Part shown: positions 23,742 through 36,653 of the stretch, in pieces | Layout: each line of letters opens with the position of its first letter | Position numbering within the stretch: position 1 is the first letter of the stretch | Origin: Lycium barbarum | Lineage: Eukaryota > Streptophyta > Magnoliopsida > Solanales > Solanaceae | Direction: 5' to 3' | Assembly (NCBI RefSeq): GCF_019175385.1 | Contig: NC_083339.1 | Span: forward strand, 29,603,637-29,667,636 | DNA: 64,000 nt | Notes under the pieces: generated by a model | The model's database searches: none | Seen by the model: the letters and a program-made list of their open reading frames with translations, nothing else | Told to the model about the DNA's origin: nothing | Program-made: the position numbers and the translations under genes

Positions 23742-26475
23742 TGTTACATCCCGTGTTTTCATGCGTTGGAAATCGTGCAAGTTAAATGACATTAGTAATG
23801 GAAACGAGGTTATCCCCGAAGCTTATAGGTGGTTAGAGTGATGGTATAGATGTAATGTAAGGATTAGAAGTTAAACAAATCGAAGAAAATAAGTTTTGTC
23901 GAGGTTCAAAATTTATTTGAATGAAATACGGTCCAAGCTATAACATCCCGTATAGTGGACCAGTGAAATTGAACTGTTCAACTTGAGCAAATTTACCCGA
24001 GCCCGGAGAATTTGGTCATATTCAAGCATGAAAATCAAGAACTCGGTGTATACAAGGAATGAAGTGCCGAAATGATTTAAGACGAAAAAGTGTGACAATG
24101 ATGATTGAAAATAATATTTTATGTGTGGCAAATGAGGCTATGGGCTAGTGTTATATCACACAGTCATGGTAATGGGTATACGAAGTATGTTAAAAATAAC
24201 TGCTATTTAAGTCAGTTGAGATCAAGAAATTAATTATGAGTATAATTAGTTAAATGTTGAATTTTTAGTGGGAGATTAATAAAGTGATTAGTCAATTAAT
24301 CATGTTAGTGGACATAGTCCACGTTGCTGGTAGAAAAGGAATGTCTAAGTCCTATATCTCTTATAGGTGGCACTATGGGGAGGTTGTTGGAAGGTGGTGA
24401 CTAAGTGGACCCCATGGTCCAACAATTGTGTGAATGCTTATCCTATTTTAGGACACATATATTTGTATGTATATTGAATAAGTAAGGAGGCAGCATCCAT
24501 GTCTAGTTACGGAGAAGACATATAATTCTCCTCACCTTAATTTATAGGAAATCTACAGTATGAATAAAGGTGGCAAGCAACATGTGCAGGTGGAAGAATT
24601 CTTTTGTGCTGAAGAAAAAAAAAACGTGAAGAACATCATACGAGTTTCATTCACAGCTTCGATCTCGTTGTTCCGTTTTATCGCGTTGTTGAAATCAGGC
24701 TTTCTTCGAAAGGAAGTAAGGTGAAAGAAGATCATTTCTTGGCATATAAGGTAGGAGCTATTCTCTCCTAGGTATATTTAAATTCATCCCGGTCACAGCT
24801 AAATTGTGAGATGGGAACTACGAAATTATTTGCGGGAAATCGGATAAGTTATTGTTGTTGTTATGTGGGATAATTTGAGGTATATTTTTGGGTTGTGTTG
24901 TGGCATGAAATTATTGGGGTAACTTAAGTATATTGTTGTTGCTGTCATTGATAAGTACTTTGAAGGAAAGAAAAATTGGAGAAGTGTGTTTGATAATCAT
25001 ATCCGGGCTTGTCGCTTGTCGTGAAATGTTTATGACTTGTTGCTGCTACATGGTATCTTGTTATTGATGTATGTACTTGTTGGATTGTTCTGGTTGTTTT
25101 TGTTGATATATGGAATTTTGGAAAATGAGAAGAACGGGGGAGATGCTGCCCATTTTGTTTTAGGACGAGTTAAATTTTCATTAAACGATTAAGATGATCC
25201 TTTGTATAATTAACGATAGTATCATTATTGTTAGATATAGATTGTGGAGCAGATACGAGTTGAGTTCTTGAGCCGTTGAGATAAGACCAGGTATGTTAAG
25301 GCTATCTTTTATTCTTTTTGGCATGAATCATACGAGAAAGAACGAACGAGCGAGCGTTATCCATAATGATTCCATTCTAAGAAAGATAGAAAGCTTATGC
25401 TTCTGTGGACTCCTGATAATGTTTTTGTTTTATGCTTATGATTAATGAATTGATCCTATGATCATTGATCCAGTAGAGGTAAGGGATGTTGATGATATTA
25501 GATCCATAGTGATATTCGGAGGTTACCGACTCTACGTCACTCCGAAAGGCTCAGATGTCATCTTTATGAGTCCTTCATGCATTTATATATATATATGTAC
25601 AACTATTATGTCACACCGCGCCGCACTATAGTCGGCTGGGAAGGCACATAGATGTGCACACCACTGCAGTGGGCAGATAATGATGATACCCCGAACGCGG
25701 GATGATATGATATATGGATCGGACTGTACGTTCCACAGCAATGACATTATGGATCGGGCTGTACGTCCTCAGCACTAACAGTTATGATATATGTATATGA
25801 TTTTTGAAAGGAAGCATGCATATCATACGCCTTCAGAGACACTTTCAGTTATACAGATACATTCAGATTTACAGATTGACTCTCATGTCATAAGTTTCTT
25901 TCATGATTCTTGTGTATATGCCATTTTCTTACCTTACATACTCGGTACATTATTCGTACTGACTGCCCTATTACCTGGGGGGCTGCGTTTCATGCCCGCA
26001 GGTCTGTAGATACAGTTTGGTGATCCATCTATTAGGATGTCAGCTCAATGGATGAAGTTGGTGCACTCCGTTTGTTTCGGAGATGCCAGGAGTTAGCATG
26101 GTCTTATGTATATATAGATATGTACGCACATATGTATGGGTATGGCGGGGCCCTGTCCCGGCCATGTTGTTTTATGTTTTCCAATAGAGGTTTGTAGGCA
26201 GTTATGTACAGTTAGATGATGTCCAGACTTGAGATTTCATAAGTCATCATCGTTGGTTATGATAGCCTTACCGGCTCATACAGCATATTCAGTATCTTCA
26301 CAGACGACTCTTTCAGAACAGTTGATACGTGCATGTTTCTTATGAGTTTATTGGGAGACATATAACGGCCCTATTGGCCCACCCATGTTTATGTCGTTGT
26401 CACAGATGTATGTCAGATGGTACTTGGCTTGTACGGTCAGGTGCCCGTCGTGGCCCTTTAGTTTGGGTTGTGACA
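23742..26475 (+). mobile_element. Element D, 3' LTR
   Basis: TGTTACATCCC to GGGTTGTGACA, about 2734 bp, homologous along its length to 17191-19932. It is followed by ACCTTG and psaA sequence. Confidence 0.9.
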
Positions 26476-27168
26476 ACCTTGTCACCCACTGCCACTAAAT
26501 TACCACCCCTCCAAGTTAAACTGGTGCTTGCTGTTGCACCAGGAGCTGTTGCACCAGGTGCTAAAGCATGGGTGTTTTGTAACCATTGAGCAAAAACGGG
26601 TTGTAATTGTACAGCGGTATCTGAAAACATATCTTGAGGACGCCCTAAAGCGCTCATGGTATCATTGTGAATATACAAACCAAAACTGTGAAAGCCTAAA
26701 AATATACATGCCTAGTTTAGATGAGATATGATTGCATCACGATGCCTAAGGACACGATCTAATAGATCATTGTACCAAGTAGTTGGATCATAATCTCTTA
26801 CCATAAAAATGGCTGCATGCGCGACAGCACCAAATATGAGAAATCCACCAATCCACATGTGATGTGTGAACAATGACAGTTGTGTACCATAGTCAGTAGC
26901 TAGATACGGATAAGGGGGCATGGAATACATATGATGAGATACAACAATAGTTAAAGATCCTAACATACCTAAGTTAAGATAAAATTGAGCATGCCATAAC
27001 GTTGTTAGGATCTCATAGAGACCTTTATGGCCCGGACTTGTAAATGGACCTTAACGAGCTTCTAAAATATCTTTTAGTCCATGACTAAAACCCCAGTTGG
27101 TCCTATACACGTGACCCGCTATTAGGAAAAGAATTGCAATAGCTAAATGGTGATGGGCAATATTAGTC
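26476..27168 (-). pseudogene. psaA: Plastid psaA, middle part (segment 2 of 3)
   Basis: The minus strand reads PsaA core sequence, including [40 protein letters not shown] and [17 protein letters not shown], then [18 protein letters not shown]. These are membrane helices with chlorophyll-binding His residues in the functional protein. It joins to 53047 upstream and 17190 downstream once elements E and D are removed. Substitutions (for example ATT for GTT-type changes) and a stop near 27050 show decay. Confidence 0.93.
27164..27168. repeat. Target-site duplication TAGTC, left copy (E in psaA)
   Basis: TAGTC here and CAGTC at 53042-53046. The one difference is a C/T transition. Joining the two sides restores continuous psaA. 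Confidence 0.75.
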
Positions 27169-27384
27169 TGTCACGACCAAAACTGAAGGGCCACGACGGG
27201 AACCTGACCGTACTAGTCAAGTGCCAACTGACTTACATCCGTGACAACAACATAAACATAGGTGGGCCAATAGGGTCGTAATATGACTCTCAATAAACTC
27301 ATAAGAAACATGCATCCATCAACTGTTCTGAGGACATATCTGTGAAAATACTGAACATATTGTATGAGCCGGTAAGGCTATCAT
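27169..27384 (-). mobile_element. Element E, left LTR (3' LTR), segment 1 of 2
   Basis: TGTCACGACCAAAACTGAAGG onward, matching 50311-50524 in the right LTR. It breaks at ATCAT where element F was inserted and resumes at 33908. Confidence 0.85.
27380..27384. repeat. Target-site duplication ATCAT, left copy (F in E)
   Basis: ATCAT also at 33908-33912. The uninterrupted E LTR at 50521-50529 reads CTATCATGACC. Confidence 0.9.
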
Positions 27385-27987
27385 TGTCACGACCAAAACC
27401 GATGGGCCATGACTAGTGCCTAAGCTAGGCACCCATATACGACCCGCTAGATATAATCAGACTGAAACTGAAAACAATATGACACTCTGTAAAAGCATGC
27501 TGTGAACTCATCATATCATACATCAGAAAGAACCTGTCAGCTGAGAAGTCACAATTAACCAAAACATAACAAATATGCAAGCCGACAAGGTTGCCGCTAT
27601 ACACGGGGACGTCCAAGACAAACTACATCGATATAGCTGACCAAACCGTATATACACAACCCACATATGTCTACAGACCTCTAAGAGTGTAACAAAGTCT
27701 AAGTCAAAAGGGTCTGTACCAAAATAACTCAAGCTCCGGAACTCAAAAGAGAAAGATTCATACATTTTTCTTGTCAAAATGATAATATCTTCAAGATTCC
27801 ACCTTGAATACAAGCTAAATCCAACACAAGTTAATACCGTGATTACAACTACGCACTATCCGAGCCTTGATTAGCTAAAATCACTCAATTCTCTAAACTT
27901 TTTATGACCAAAATACCCCTATATGTGCTGAACTCCCAATCTGATTTTTTTTGTGAAACAAATGGGGGTTTTTCCCCATTTTATAAA
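27385..27987 (-). mobile_element. Element F, left LTR (3' LTR), internally deleted and truncated
   Basis: Starts TGTCACGACC and follows the right LTR of F to about 27742. It then jumps to sequence matching 33236 onward, so about 1.35 kb is missing. It diverges at about 27987 without reaching a TGTAACA end. Confidence 0.75.
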
Positions 27988-28018
27988 GTTCAAATTCGGG
28001 TCGGGGTCACTGTAGTAT

Positions 28019-28050
28019 ATATAGATAGATAGATAGATAGATAGATACAT
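28019..28050. repeat. GATA microsatellite
   Basis: Six to seven TAGA units followed by TACATGTATGTGTATG, at the edge of the broken left LTR of F. Confidence 0.95.
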
Positions 28051-28063
28051 GTATGTGTATGAC

Positions 28064-30217
28064 ATCCCATATGTGGCTGCGCCAACCGATATATGTGTCC
28101 CCGCAACCGACGTTGCGGTATACTGAAGGAATCAATCGAACAGGGTGGTGAAGTTCAAGTGACAAATGTTACAAGGTAAGTTGATGATATTGTCACCACA
28201 GGCTAAAGTTGGAAAGTCCTAATGCAACAACATCAGGGAAAGCACGAAAGTGAATATATAGGAAGTAAAGAGATTAGAATGCCTTGAAAAAAAAGGGTGT
28301 AAGAAACGAGGGTAAGTGAAGCTTCCAAGAGGGACGATGGGTAAGGTAAGGGACTATTTGGATAAAATTCGAAGGTAGGCATGCGAAAGGGATAAAGTTT
28401 GGTAGTGTGAAACAAAAGATGAATGTGTGGGGCCAGTAAATAGACTTCGATAAGTGGGACTAAAGGATAGTAATCACAAATAGGGATGTGAAGTAAGAGA
28501 GAGAATGATTAGGCCTTGCAACGATACTAAGAGATTTCCAGCTCTCGAGAGGTGTATAAAAGGGATAAGTGTGTGGTCAAATTAACACGGTTGCCTCGAA
28601 CATGGAGAAGCTTTCCACAAAGATGACTTAAGAATAAAACAAATTTGCGCGTTTAAAGAAATATTTCACGAACTTCAGAGCCGATACTACAAATAACAAG
28701 AGGAGAAAGGTGTTCGAAGAGGAAGGAACTCAAGGAAGGTTTCAGGATGAAAGCAGGAAAGGTACACTAATGGGATGGTCAAAAAAAGAAGAAAGGAAGA
28801 AAAGAAAAATTGAGCAATCAACAAGGACAAGAGAGAGGTTAATGAACTAACAAAGCTAACCGGGAGGTAGTACATCAATGACATGGGATGAGGATAAGGA
28901 ATACCGAGGTTTAATTATAAAGGAAATAGAAGGATGTATGAGAAATATTTATGAGTATGGACTAGCCTTGGCGGCAGGAAGGAGAAGAAAGAAGAGAGTA
29001 TATTTGCAAGGAATTCATGACACGAACAAGAAGTGGCAGAACACTGGAAGAACTACAACGCATAGGTGGGACGCAAATAAGTAGTCAAGGAAAATTTCGG
29101 ATACGTGAGCCAAGAGAATAAAAGGATCGATAGTGGAAGGGGAAGAGTGTAGCATATTAACCCTCAATGATATATTGTAGACGTAGAGTGAAATCGGAAA
29201 TTCAGAGTAAGAAGAATTTCAGTAATAATAGTTGTGGAGGAAGACGAGGGATAAAAAGAGCAAAGTGTGACCAAACGTTCCGTAAAATGTTTTGATGGAT
29301 TCCAATGTTTCCATTAACCCGTTGATTCGGGAAATGCTCAGTCATAAAAGGTAGAAGTAGAAAGTCCTTTAAAAAAAGGCAGCAAGAATGGATCTGTAAT
29401 GCATAAGCGCTTCATGCAAATGCAAAGCCCTCGATTAACAGAAAGGAAAATAAGTCAAGCTATGCGATGAGAGAATTCCGGTATTATAAGAGACCAAAAG
29501 AGTCGAAGGATCGTTAGGGTAGGCCGATGACTACTGATACTCGGGAGTTACTAGTGTATAAGAACACCCTTAAAAAGGGGGGAAGGGCGGATCTAGTCCT
29601 GAAACGAGGTATGGCATTGTCAAAAGTCCAAGGAAAGAAAGAGGTTAGCTTAAGGAGGCCAAAATTCGGGACGTAGTGGCATACCAAGAATGCATTAAGA
29701 GGGAGAAGGAATGAATTAAAGATAAGCATACCACAAAGCAGGTATGAAAAGGAATTAAAATGAATCAAGAGAAAATTTCATGCAGACGTGAGATATGATA
29801 TTTCTAGACCAGGGAAATTTGTACTGCACCTAAATAGGCAGCGGCGTATCCTAAAGAGTAATAAAGAGAGTAAGAAAGCTCTGCAAGCTAACTACAAAGA
29901 GAATGATGAAATGGATGATAAGTACAAAGGACACTTTGGGTTACAACGGAAGAAAATCTTGAGATTAAAGGAAAAATATAAGAATATTAACAAAGGGAGT
30001 AACGATAAGCGGTGTGGTGATCTCTAAAGAGAGGAAGAACGATGTGTGTGCAGATAGAAAGGCAGTAGCATCAATAGAAATTAGAAAGTATATCACGGGT
30101 CACTAACCATACTGAGCATAAGGGTATGTATTATAGAATTATATGAACCATCAAGGTAAGGTTATGCCCCACAGATGGGAATGGACACACCGGGAAAGCC
30201 AACAAGGAATGACAGCT
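28064..30217. mobile_element. Element F, internal segment of apparently opposite orientation
   Basis: About 2.15 kb, purine-rich on the plus strand, like the internal region of plus-strand element D. F itself is on the minus strand and the rest of its interior (30290-31530) is pyrimidine-rich on the plus strand. The segment is bounded by tetranucleotide microsatellites on both sides. No coding domains are recognised. It may be an inversion or a separate nested fragment. Confidence 0.4.
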
Positions 30218-30258
30218 AAGTATGTATGTATGTATATATGTATGTATGTATGTATGTT
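30218..30258. repeat. TATG microsatellite
   Basis: Runs of TATG at the right edge of the purine-rich segment, mirroring the GATA/TATG block at 28019-28060. Confidence 0.9.
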
Positions 30259-30462
30259 TACGAACACCTCGCTTACAAAGTACTTCCTAATACTATTCGA
30301 ACTCATCCTAACTCTAGAGCTGTGATGCACTTTTTTTTTCTCTTTGCAGGTCTCGTCCGCCTCATCCTTCGCGACCTTTTAGGGTTTCCAATCACTCCGC
30401 ATACTCCAATTTCCCTTAGGCTACTCTAGCTTCTCATCTGTCTCTTATGTCTGAATTTGTAG

Positions 30463-30580
30463 GACTCTTAATATACTTCCCAGGGGGTCACCCATCCTAG
30501 TATTTCTCTCACCTTAGCACGCTTAACCTTGAAACTCTAATAAAAAAATCCGGTGCGTTAGTGCTGGTATAATCGCATAC
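30463..30580 (-). pseudogene. 5S rRNA-derived sequence inside element F
   Basis: The minus strand matches plant 5S rRNA over about 118 nt. It has TATGCGATTATACCAGCACT at the 5' end, CGCACCGGAT, GGTTAAGCGTGCTAAGG (box A area) and ACTAGGATGGGTGACC, then CCTGGGAAGT (box C). The middle (30522-30548) has decayed to T-rich sequence and the 3' end has diverged. A poly-A run follows on the minus strand at about 30331-30345. It could be a 5S pseudogene insertion, a 5S-derived SINE, or part of a Cassandra-type TRIM, whose LTRs carry 5S sequence. I see no clear TG...CA ends, so the class stays open. Confidence 0.85.
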
Positions 30581-31050
30581 ACCTTACTGCGTGACCTTCC
30601 TCACATGACCTAGAACCAGTTGAAGTTCTAACGGGCCCCAATAAATTCTCGTAATGCATCTCCCTCCGGATTAAAAGGATCTCTTACTCTTCCGACTAAG
30701 CAAATGCTATTTTGGCCTTTGAAATCCTCAATAATCACCTTTCATCTGTGTATATGACTACCTTCCATCCTAGATTTAAAGATTCGCAATGGTGGCGACA
30801 ACACCTTAGTCGCAGCTACCTCCAAATACTTAAGTCACTGATCCCCTTTAGGATTTCCGCTCATCACTATTCAGTATTACCCTGAAGTAATTACATACGC
30901 ACATAGGAAATTCCAATAAGAACACGTATACCTGTAGCCGATCGGTTCTTAGCCTGATCTGGTAGGCTATAGAGTGAAGTGTGCTCTTCATCCTTGTCTT
31001 CCCACCGCCTACTAGTCTGGCCTAACATAATGCTAAAACGTAAGGAAAAT

Positions 31051-31353
31051 CTAGATGTGCCAACTTTGTACTTCCTCAATTACGTCTTCATCCACAGGAG
31101 TCTCGTGACCTTTAAACGGGTCTTTGTCATATGATTTCTCAGTCGGGTCTCCTCCTACTGGAGCCATATCCTCCGATGGGTCCGCCTCAATAGAATAACT
31201 GATGCTCTTTCTTATACCTCTTGACATCCTCGATCTTGAGTCGACGGGCGATACGGGTCTCATGTCCCTTTTCGGAGCCTCACTTACGCTCCCATTAACT
31301 GAACTTTTCCTCTTCTCCAATACAATCCTGCAATTTAACAAAAATCGTACCAA
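31051..31353 (-). CDS. Short leader ORF of element F
   Basis: 100 codons from ATG at 31351-31353, about 165 nt after the F primer site. It is rich in charged residues, with repeated acidic motifs (EADPSEDM, GGDPTEKSYDKDPF) that recall DTDPSKN in D and TYPSEN in E. No gag fold or zinc knuckle is visible. It takes the place of the gag start; function unknown. Confidence 0.35.
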   Translation of the reverse strand: MVRFLLNCRIVLEKRKSSVNGSVSEAPKRDMRPVSPVDSRSRMSRGIRKSISYSIEADPSEDMAPVGGDPTEKSYDKDPFKGHETPVDEDVIEEVQSWHI

Positions 31354-31413
31354 GAACGAGCTTTCCTATCATTGGCTCTACTGCACGATCTATGATCAGA
31401 AAGAAAGATGACA

Positions 31414-31515
31414 TCCTAAATGTCCTGTAGCTTCCTGTTTATAGATGTGGTGCACAACACACCGATAAACAAGACTCTACTAGACACGGTCTGTAGACAC
31501 TCCGAGGATGAACTG
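31414..31515 (-). promoter_or_regulatory. Conserved leader of element F
   Basis: On the plus strand, TCCTAAATGTCCTGTAGC, then GATAAACAAGACTCTACTAG and ACACGGTCTGTAGACAC, ending next to the primer site. The order and sequence match C (45412-45516) and E (50191-50293). Confidence 0.6.
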
Positions 31516-31526
31516 CTCTGATACCA
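31516..31526 (-). promoter_or_regulatory. Primer binding site of element F
   Basis: The minus strand reads TGGTATCAGAG, a perfect initiator Met-tRNA type site, four bases from the LTR end at 31531. Confidence 0.9.
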
Positions 31527-31530
31527 CTTT

Positions 31531-33907
31531 TGTCACGACCCAAACCGATGGGCCATGACTAGTGCCCGAGCTGGGCACCCATATACGACCCGCTAGATAT
31601 AATCAGACTGAAAGTGAAAACAATATGGCATTCTGTAAAAACATGTTGTGAACTCATCATATCATACATCAGAAAGAACCTGTCAGCTGGGAAGTCACAG
31701 TTAACCAAAACATAACAAATATGCAAGCTGGCAAGGCTGCCGCTATACACGGGGACGTCCAAGACGAACTACATCGATATAGCTGACCAAACTGTATATA
31801 CACAACCCACATATGTCTACAGACCTCTAAGAGTGTAACAAAGTCTACATCAAAAAGGACTGTACCAAAAAAACTCAAACTCCGGAACAATGGAGCTCTC
31901 CAAGCAGCCGGGCAGAAGTCTTAAGCCAGAGCATCACCAAACTGAGTGTCTGTACCCGCGGGCATGAAACGCAGCCCCCGAAGAAAGGGGGTCAGTACGG
32001 AAAATGTACTGAGTATGTAAAGCATGAAGTACAAAAAAGAAAATCATGGCTGAGAAAAAAGTTGACAGGAGACGAGTACTATAATCAAAGATACCAATGC
32101 ATCTGTGCGTTATAAGATGAGTCATGCATGCATATATAATATATCGTACCCGGCCCTCTAGTGAGGGACTCAGTGAAATAATCATACATATACCGTACCC
32201 GGCCTTCTAGTGAGGGACTCGGTGAAATATAATACGTACCCGGCCCTCTAGTGAGGGACTCGGTGAAATATATAATATACATACCCGACCCTCTAGTGAG
32301 GGACTCAGTGAACAATGCAATGAAACTGTGCACGATTACGTACCCGACCCGGGACTCGGTGAATGATATATTAACGGTATGCACGAGTAGAATATCATGA
32401 GCAACCATATGCAAACTAAATCATCATCTGAGACTCAATAGAATAATTAGAATAAACCAACCCTTGAGAATCAAAGACAATTATCATGTCAAGTACCACT
32501 GAGAATTAGAGTTCATTGGAGTCATGTATGTTCGTCGTTCGCTCACTTTATGTAGTTCATGCCATAAAGAAAGAAGGGATAGCTTTACATACACTTTGGA
32601 GCCTTTAGAAGTAGAGTCATCATCAATGAGTAAAATTGAGAAAATCTAGAAGTAGCTCCACATTCTCATATTCGCTTTGAAATCATAAACTTGAGTTCTT
32701 AAAACACGAAATCATCATTATCGTTGTCACCATCATAAAATCATTCTTATCCTCCACATCATGAGAAGCTTTAAGAACCATGGACTTTTAGTTTTTGAAA
32801 ACAAGAAGGTTACGGAAACATTTATGAAATCATACCATAGGAATCATGCCTTTGAAAGAAAGGGACGAGCCTTATCATACCTGTTCAGCCTCCAATTATC
32901 TACACTTATTTGTCCGAGCTTGCAAGTCTACATTTAAGAGAATTCACACAATCGTTAGACTCATCGTAGTATATTTGTGCTAAGCTCTCACGTCAAACTA
33001 TTTTATATCCTGCTGAAAATCGGGCAGCATTTCCCCTGTTTATATGCCTAGCCCGGAATCTCAATTCAGCAACCAACAACAACAACAACAATACCAACAT
33101 CAATAACATCATTTCCAACACCAATATGTACCATAAAACAGCCCACACGCTGTTTTCCAAATTTCATAACTAACCAACTTACTACACAATTATTTAACGA
33201 CATTATCTCCGTAAATAAGCCTTAAATAATACCGAAAGAGAAAGATTCATACATTTTTCTTGTCAAAACGATAATATCTTCAAGATTCCACCTTGAATAC
33301 AAGCTAAATCCAACGCAAGTTAATACCGTGATTACGACTACGCACTATCCGAGCCTTGATTAGCTAAAATCACTCAATTCTCTCAACTTTTTATGACCAA
33401 AATACCCCTATATGTGCGGAGCTCCCAATCTGATTTTTTTGTGAAAACAAATGGGGTTTTTCCCCATTCATAAACTTTTTATGACCAAAATACCCCTGTA
33501 GCACGTGTTTCTGCTTTGTCAGCTGAACTTGTAACGTCCATAATTCTTTACTCTGAAGTCCAATCGACGATCTGTTTTGTTGCGTTGGAACCTAGACTCG
33601 ACGAACTTCATTTTAGGATTTTGTTTCACCTTAAAACACTTCATATGCTAAGAGATATTCGTCCCCCAAGTTGGACCAAAATTTTCACACAAAACATTAC
33701 CCATCCTTTCTCCAAAATCGTACTACTCCATTTCTTCCACTCATTTCCTTATAAAACCTTCTGATATACCTTATATATATCCTTCCTCATTAAATATACT
33801 TAATAATGCTTGCTTCTTATATTCCAAAGTGGTTTTACTTAACCATAACTCAACGTACTTATGTTTCAAATTTGATAAGTGCTTCTTCGAAGATACGGGG
33901 TGTAACA
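31531..33907 (-). mobile_element. Element F, right LTR (5' LTR)
   Basis: TGTCACGACCCAAACCGATG to GGGGTGTAACA, about 2377 bp. It is followed by the TSD ATCAT and E LTR sequence. The left LTR of F matches its first 350 bp and its last part. Confidence 0.9.
32146..32362. repeat. Five-copy tandem repeat in the F LTR
   Basis: The unit GTACCCGGCCCTCTAGTGAG with GGACTCGGTGA after it starts at about 32146, 32194, 32235, 32281 and 32340 (the last shortened). Each full copy holds the small hairpin CCCTC-TAGT-GAGGG. Open frames across it (repeated TESLTRG on the minus strand) are by-products of the repeat. Confidence 0.85.
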
Positions 33908-36466
33908 ATCATGACCATATGTAATGACATATGAAATCTCAAGTCTAGACCGCAACTGACTGTACATATCTGTCGACAAACCTCTACTGGAAAACATAAT
34001 ACAACATGGCTGGGACAGGGCCTCGCAATACCCATACATATATGCGTACATATCTATTTATATACATAAGACTATGCTGGCTCCTTGCATATCTGGAACA
34101 AACAGAGTGCATTAATTTCATCCGCTGAGCTGACATCCTAATAGATGGATCACCAACCTGTATCTGCAGACCTGCGGGCATGAAACGCAGTCCCCCAGGC
34201 AATAGGGGAGTCAGTACGAATAATGTACCGAATATGTAAGGCAAGAAAATAGCATATACACAAGAATCATGAAAGGAATCTATGGCATGAGTGTCAATCT
34301 ATATATCTGAATGTATATGTATGGCTGTATATCTGAAAGTGACTGTACAACTTTGTAAAACTGAAGCTGCCTCCGAGGGCGTATTATATGCATGCTTTCT
34401 CTCAAAAATCATATACATATATCATAATATAACTATTAGTGTTGTGGAACGTATAGCCCGATCCATAAATGTTAGTGTTGCGGAACGTGCAGTCCGATCC
34501 ATATATAATATCATCCCGCGTCTGGGGTAACATCATAACGTACCCACTGCAGTGGTGTGCATATCTTTGTGCCGTACCCGGCCGACTATAGCGCGGCTCG
34601 GTGTGAGGAAATAGCTGTACATATATACAAATGCATGAAAGATTTGTAAAGATAACATCTGAGTCTTTCGGAGTGACGTAGAGTCGGTAACCTCCGAACA
34701 TCATTATGGATCTAATATCATCAACATCTTTCACTTCTACTTGATCAATGATCATGAGACAAATTCAAGAATCATAAACATGAAACAATAACATTATCAG
34801 GAATCCAAAGAAATGTGAGCTTTCTAGCTTTCTAAGAATGGAATCATTATGGATAACGCTCGTTCATTCATTCTTTCTCATATGATTCATGCCAAAAGAA
34901 TAAAGGGATAGCCTTAACATGCTTGGTCTTAGCTCAACGACTCAAGAACTTAACTTGTATTTGCTCCACGATCTATATGATCATAACAATAATAATGCTA
35001 TCGTTAATTATACAACGATTCTCTTAATCGTATAACGAAAATTAAACTTATCCTAAAACAAAATGGGCAGCATCTCCCCCATTCTTCTCAGTTCCCGAAA
35101 CTCCATATATCAACAACAACAACCAGAACACTCCAGCAAGTGTATACATGAATAACAAGATACCATGTAACAACAACAAGGCAAAAACATTTCACGACGA
35201 GCGACAAGCCCGTATAAGATTATCAAACACACTTCTCCAATTTTTCTTTCCTTCAAAATACATATCAATGACCACAACAACAATATACTTAAATTTCTCC
35301 AACAATTTCCAGCCACAACACAACCCAAAAATATACCTCAAATAAGCTCACATAACAACAACAATAACTTATCCGATGTCCCACAATTAATTTCGTAGTT
35401 CTCATCTCACAATTTAGCTATGACCGGGATGAACTTAAATATATCAAGAATAGGAGAATTCTTACCTTATATGCCAAGAACTACTCTTCTTCAATCTTAC
35501 TTTACTTTGAAGAAAGCCCGGATTCAATAACGGAACAACGAGATTGAAGTGGTAATCGAAACCCGTAACCAAATCGTATAACATAGCTGTTGTTCTGAAT
35601 AAATCATGCTGCTGCCAAAATTATAATTAACGTCGCTGCTCTACCACAAATAAATCACATTGCTGCTTGCTTAATCTTTTAAGTACTAAGCTTATTGTTT
35701 ATGGAGTAGTACGTTGTTGTCCCCATTTTCATTAGATGAAAATGACTTGCTAAAATGAAACCCCCAAGTTTACTACCTTTTATAAGCCATGGGGCCCACC
35801 CTATTTATCTTTATAAAAAGGAAAGACTTACCCCATATGTGTCATCAAAAGGGTCTATGAATGTATTAGTCACTTGGCTGCCTTGTGGCTAGCACACACG
35901 TGGAAATAGTTATCTTTAACACTTATCCACTATAATATTAGCTTGCCCACTTTTTCTCCATTGCTTAAATAGTATATTAATTGTAACACACTTCATATAT
36001 TCACTATCATAATCATGTGGTACAACTCTAGTCCATAGCCTCTTTATACAAACACTAAATATTATTCCCAGTTCTCGTCGTCACACTTTTCCGTCTTAAA
36101 TCATTTCGGGACTCCATCTTTTTGTACACTGAGCTCTTGATTTTCATGCTTGAATATGGCTAAATCTTCCGAGCTCGGGTAAATTTAATCATGTTGGTTG
36201 ATCCAATTTCCTAATCCAAAAATACGAGCTATTATAGCTTGGACCGTATTTCATTCAAATAAATATTGAACCTCAACGAAACTTATTTTATCCGATTCAT
36301 TTAACTTAGAATGCTTTCAATACTTATAATACTTAAACTTGGCAACTCATATACAAGGGTTAAACATGTCCGACATCTCATAACTTAGAAGACGAACCTC
36401 AAAACTCGAGGCTAAAATGATTAATGTACCATACACTAAAGATGTATCGAAATGGGAGATGTAACA
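33908..36466 (-). mobile_element. Element E, left LTR (3' LTR), segment 2 of 2
   Basis: Resumes at ATCATGACCATATG and runs parallel to 50521-53041, ending GGGAGATGTAACA at 36466. The two LTRs are very similar but differ by scattered substitutions and small indels (for example at 34845 and 35750). Confidence 0.9.
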
Positions 36467-36480
36467 TTCTCCCCCCTTAG
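36467..36480 (-). promoter_or_regulatory. Polypurine tract of element E
   Basis: The minus strand reads CTAAGGGGGGAGAA next to the 3' LTR, preceded by the CATTCGAGGACGAATG block. Confidence 0.9.
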
Positions 36481-36653
36481 GAACATTCGTCCTCGAATGT
36501 TTAGTCTATAGAGTCTTATAAATTATTTGGCAGAGTCTCGTCTATAACTCTACCGATACCAACCTGTCGTACAACAACCCAACAACACCAAACCTCACAG
36601 GGCTACATGAAACAATAATAACTATGGCCTCACACGACCAAATAGAATAAATA

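Noticed and set aside
30463..30580. A working 5S rRNA gene
   Set aside because: The middle domain has decayed to T-rich sequence and the 3' strand cannot pair with the 5' end, so it is called only as 5S-derived.
32146..32362. Tandem repeats as a possible CRISPR-like array
   Set aside because: The spacers are not unique, the units are imperfect and lie in a plant LTR.
32085..32414. Minus-strand open frame with repeated FTESLTRG
   Set aside because: By-product of the five-copy tandem repeat in the F LTR.
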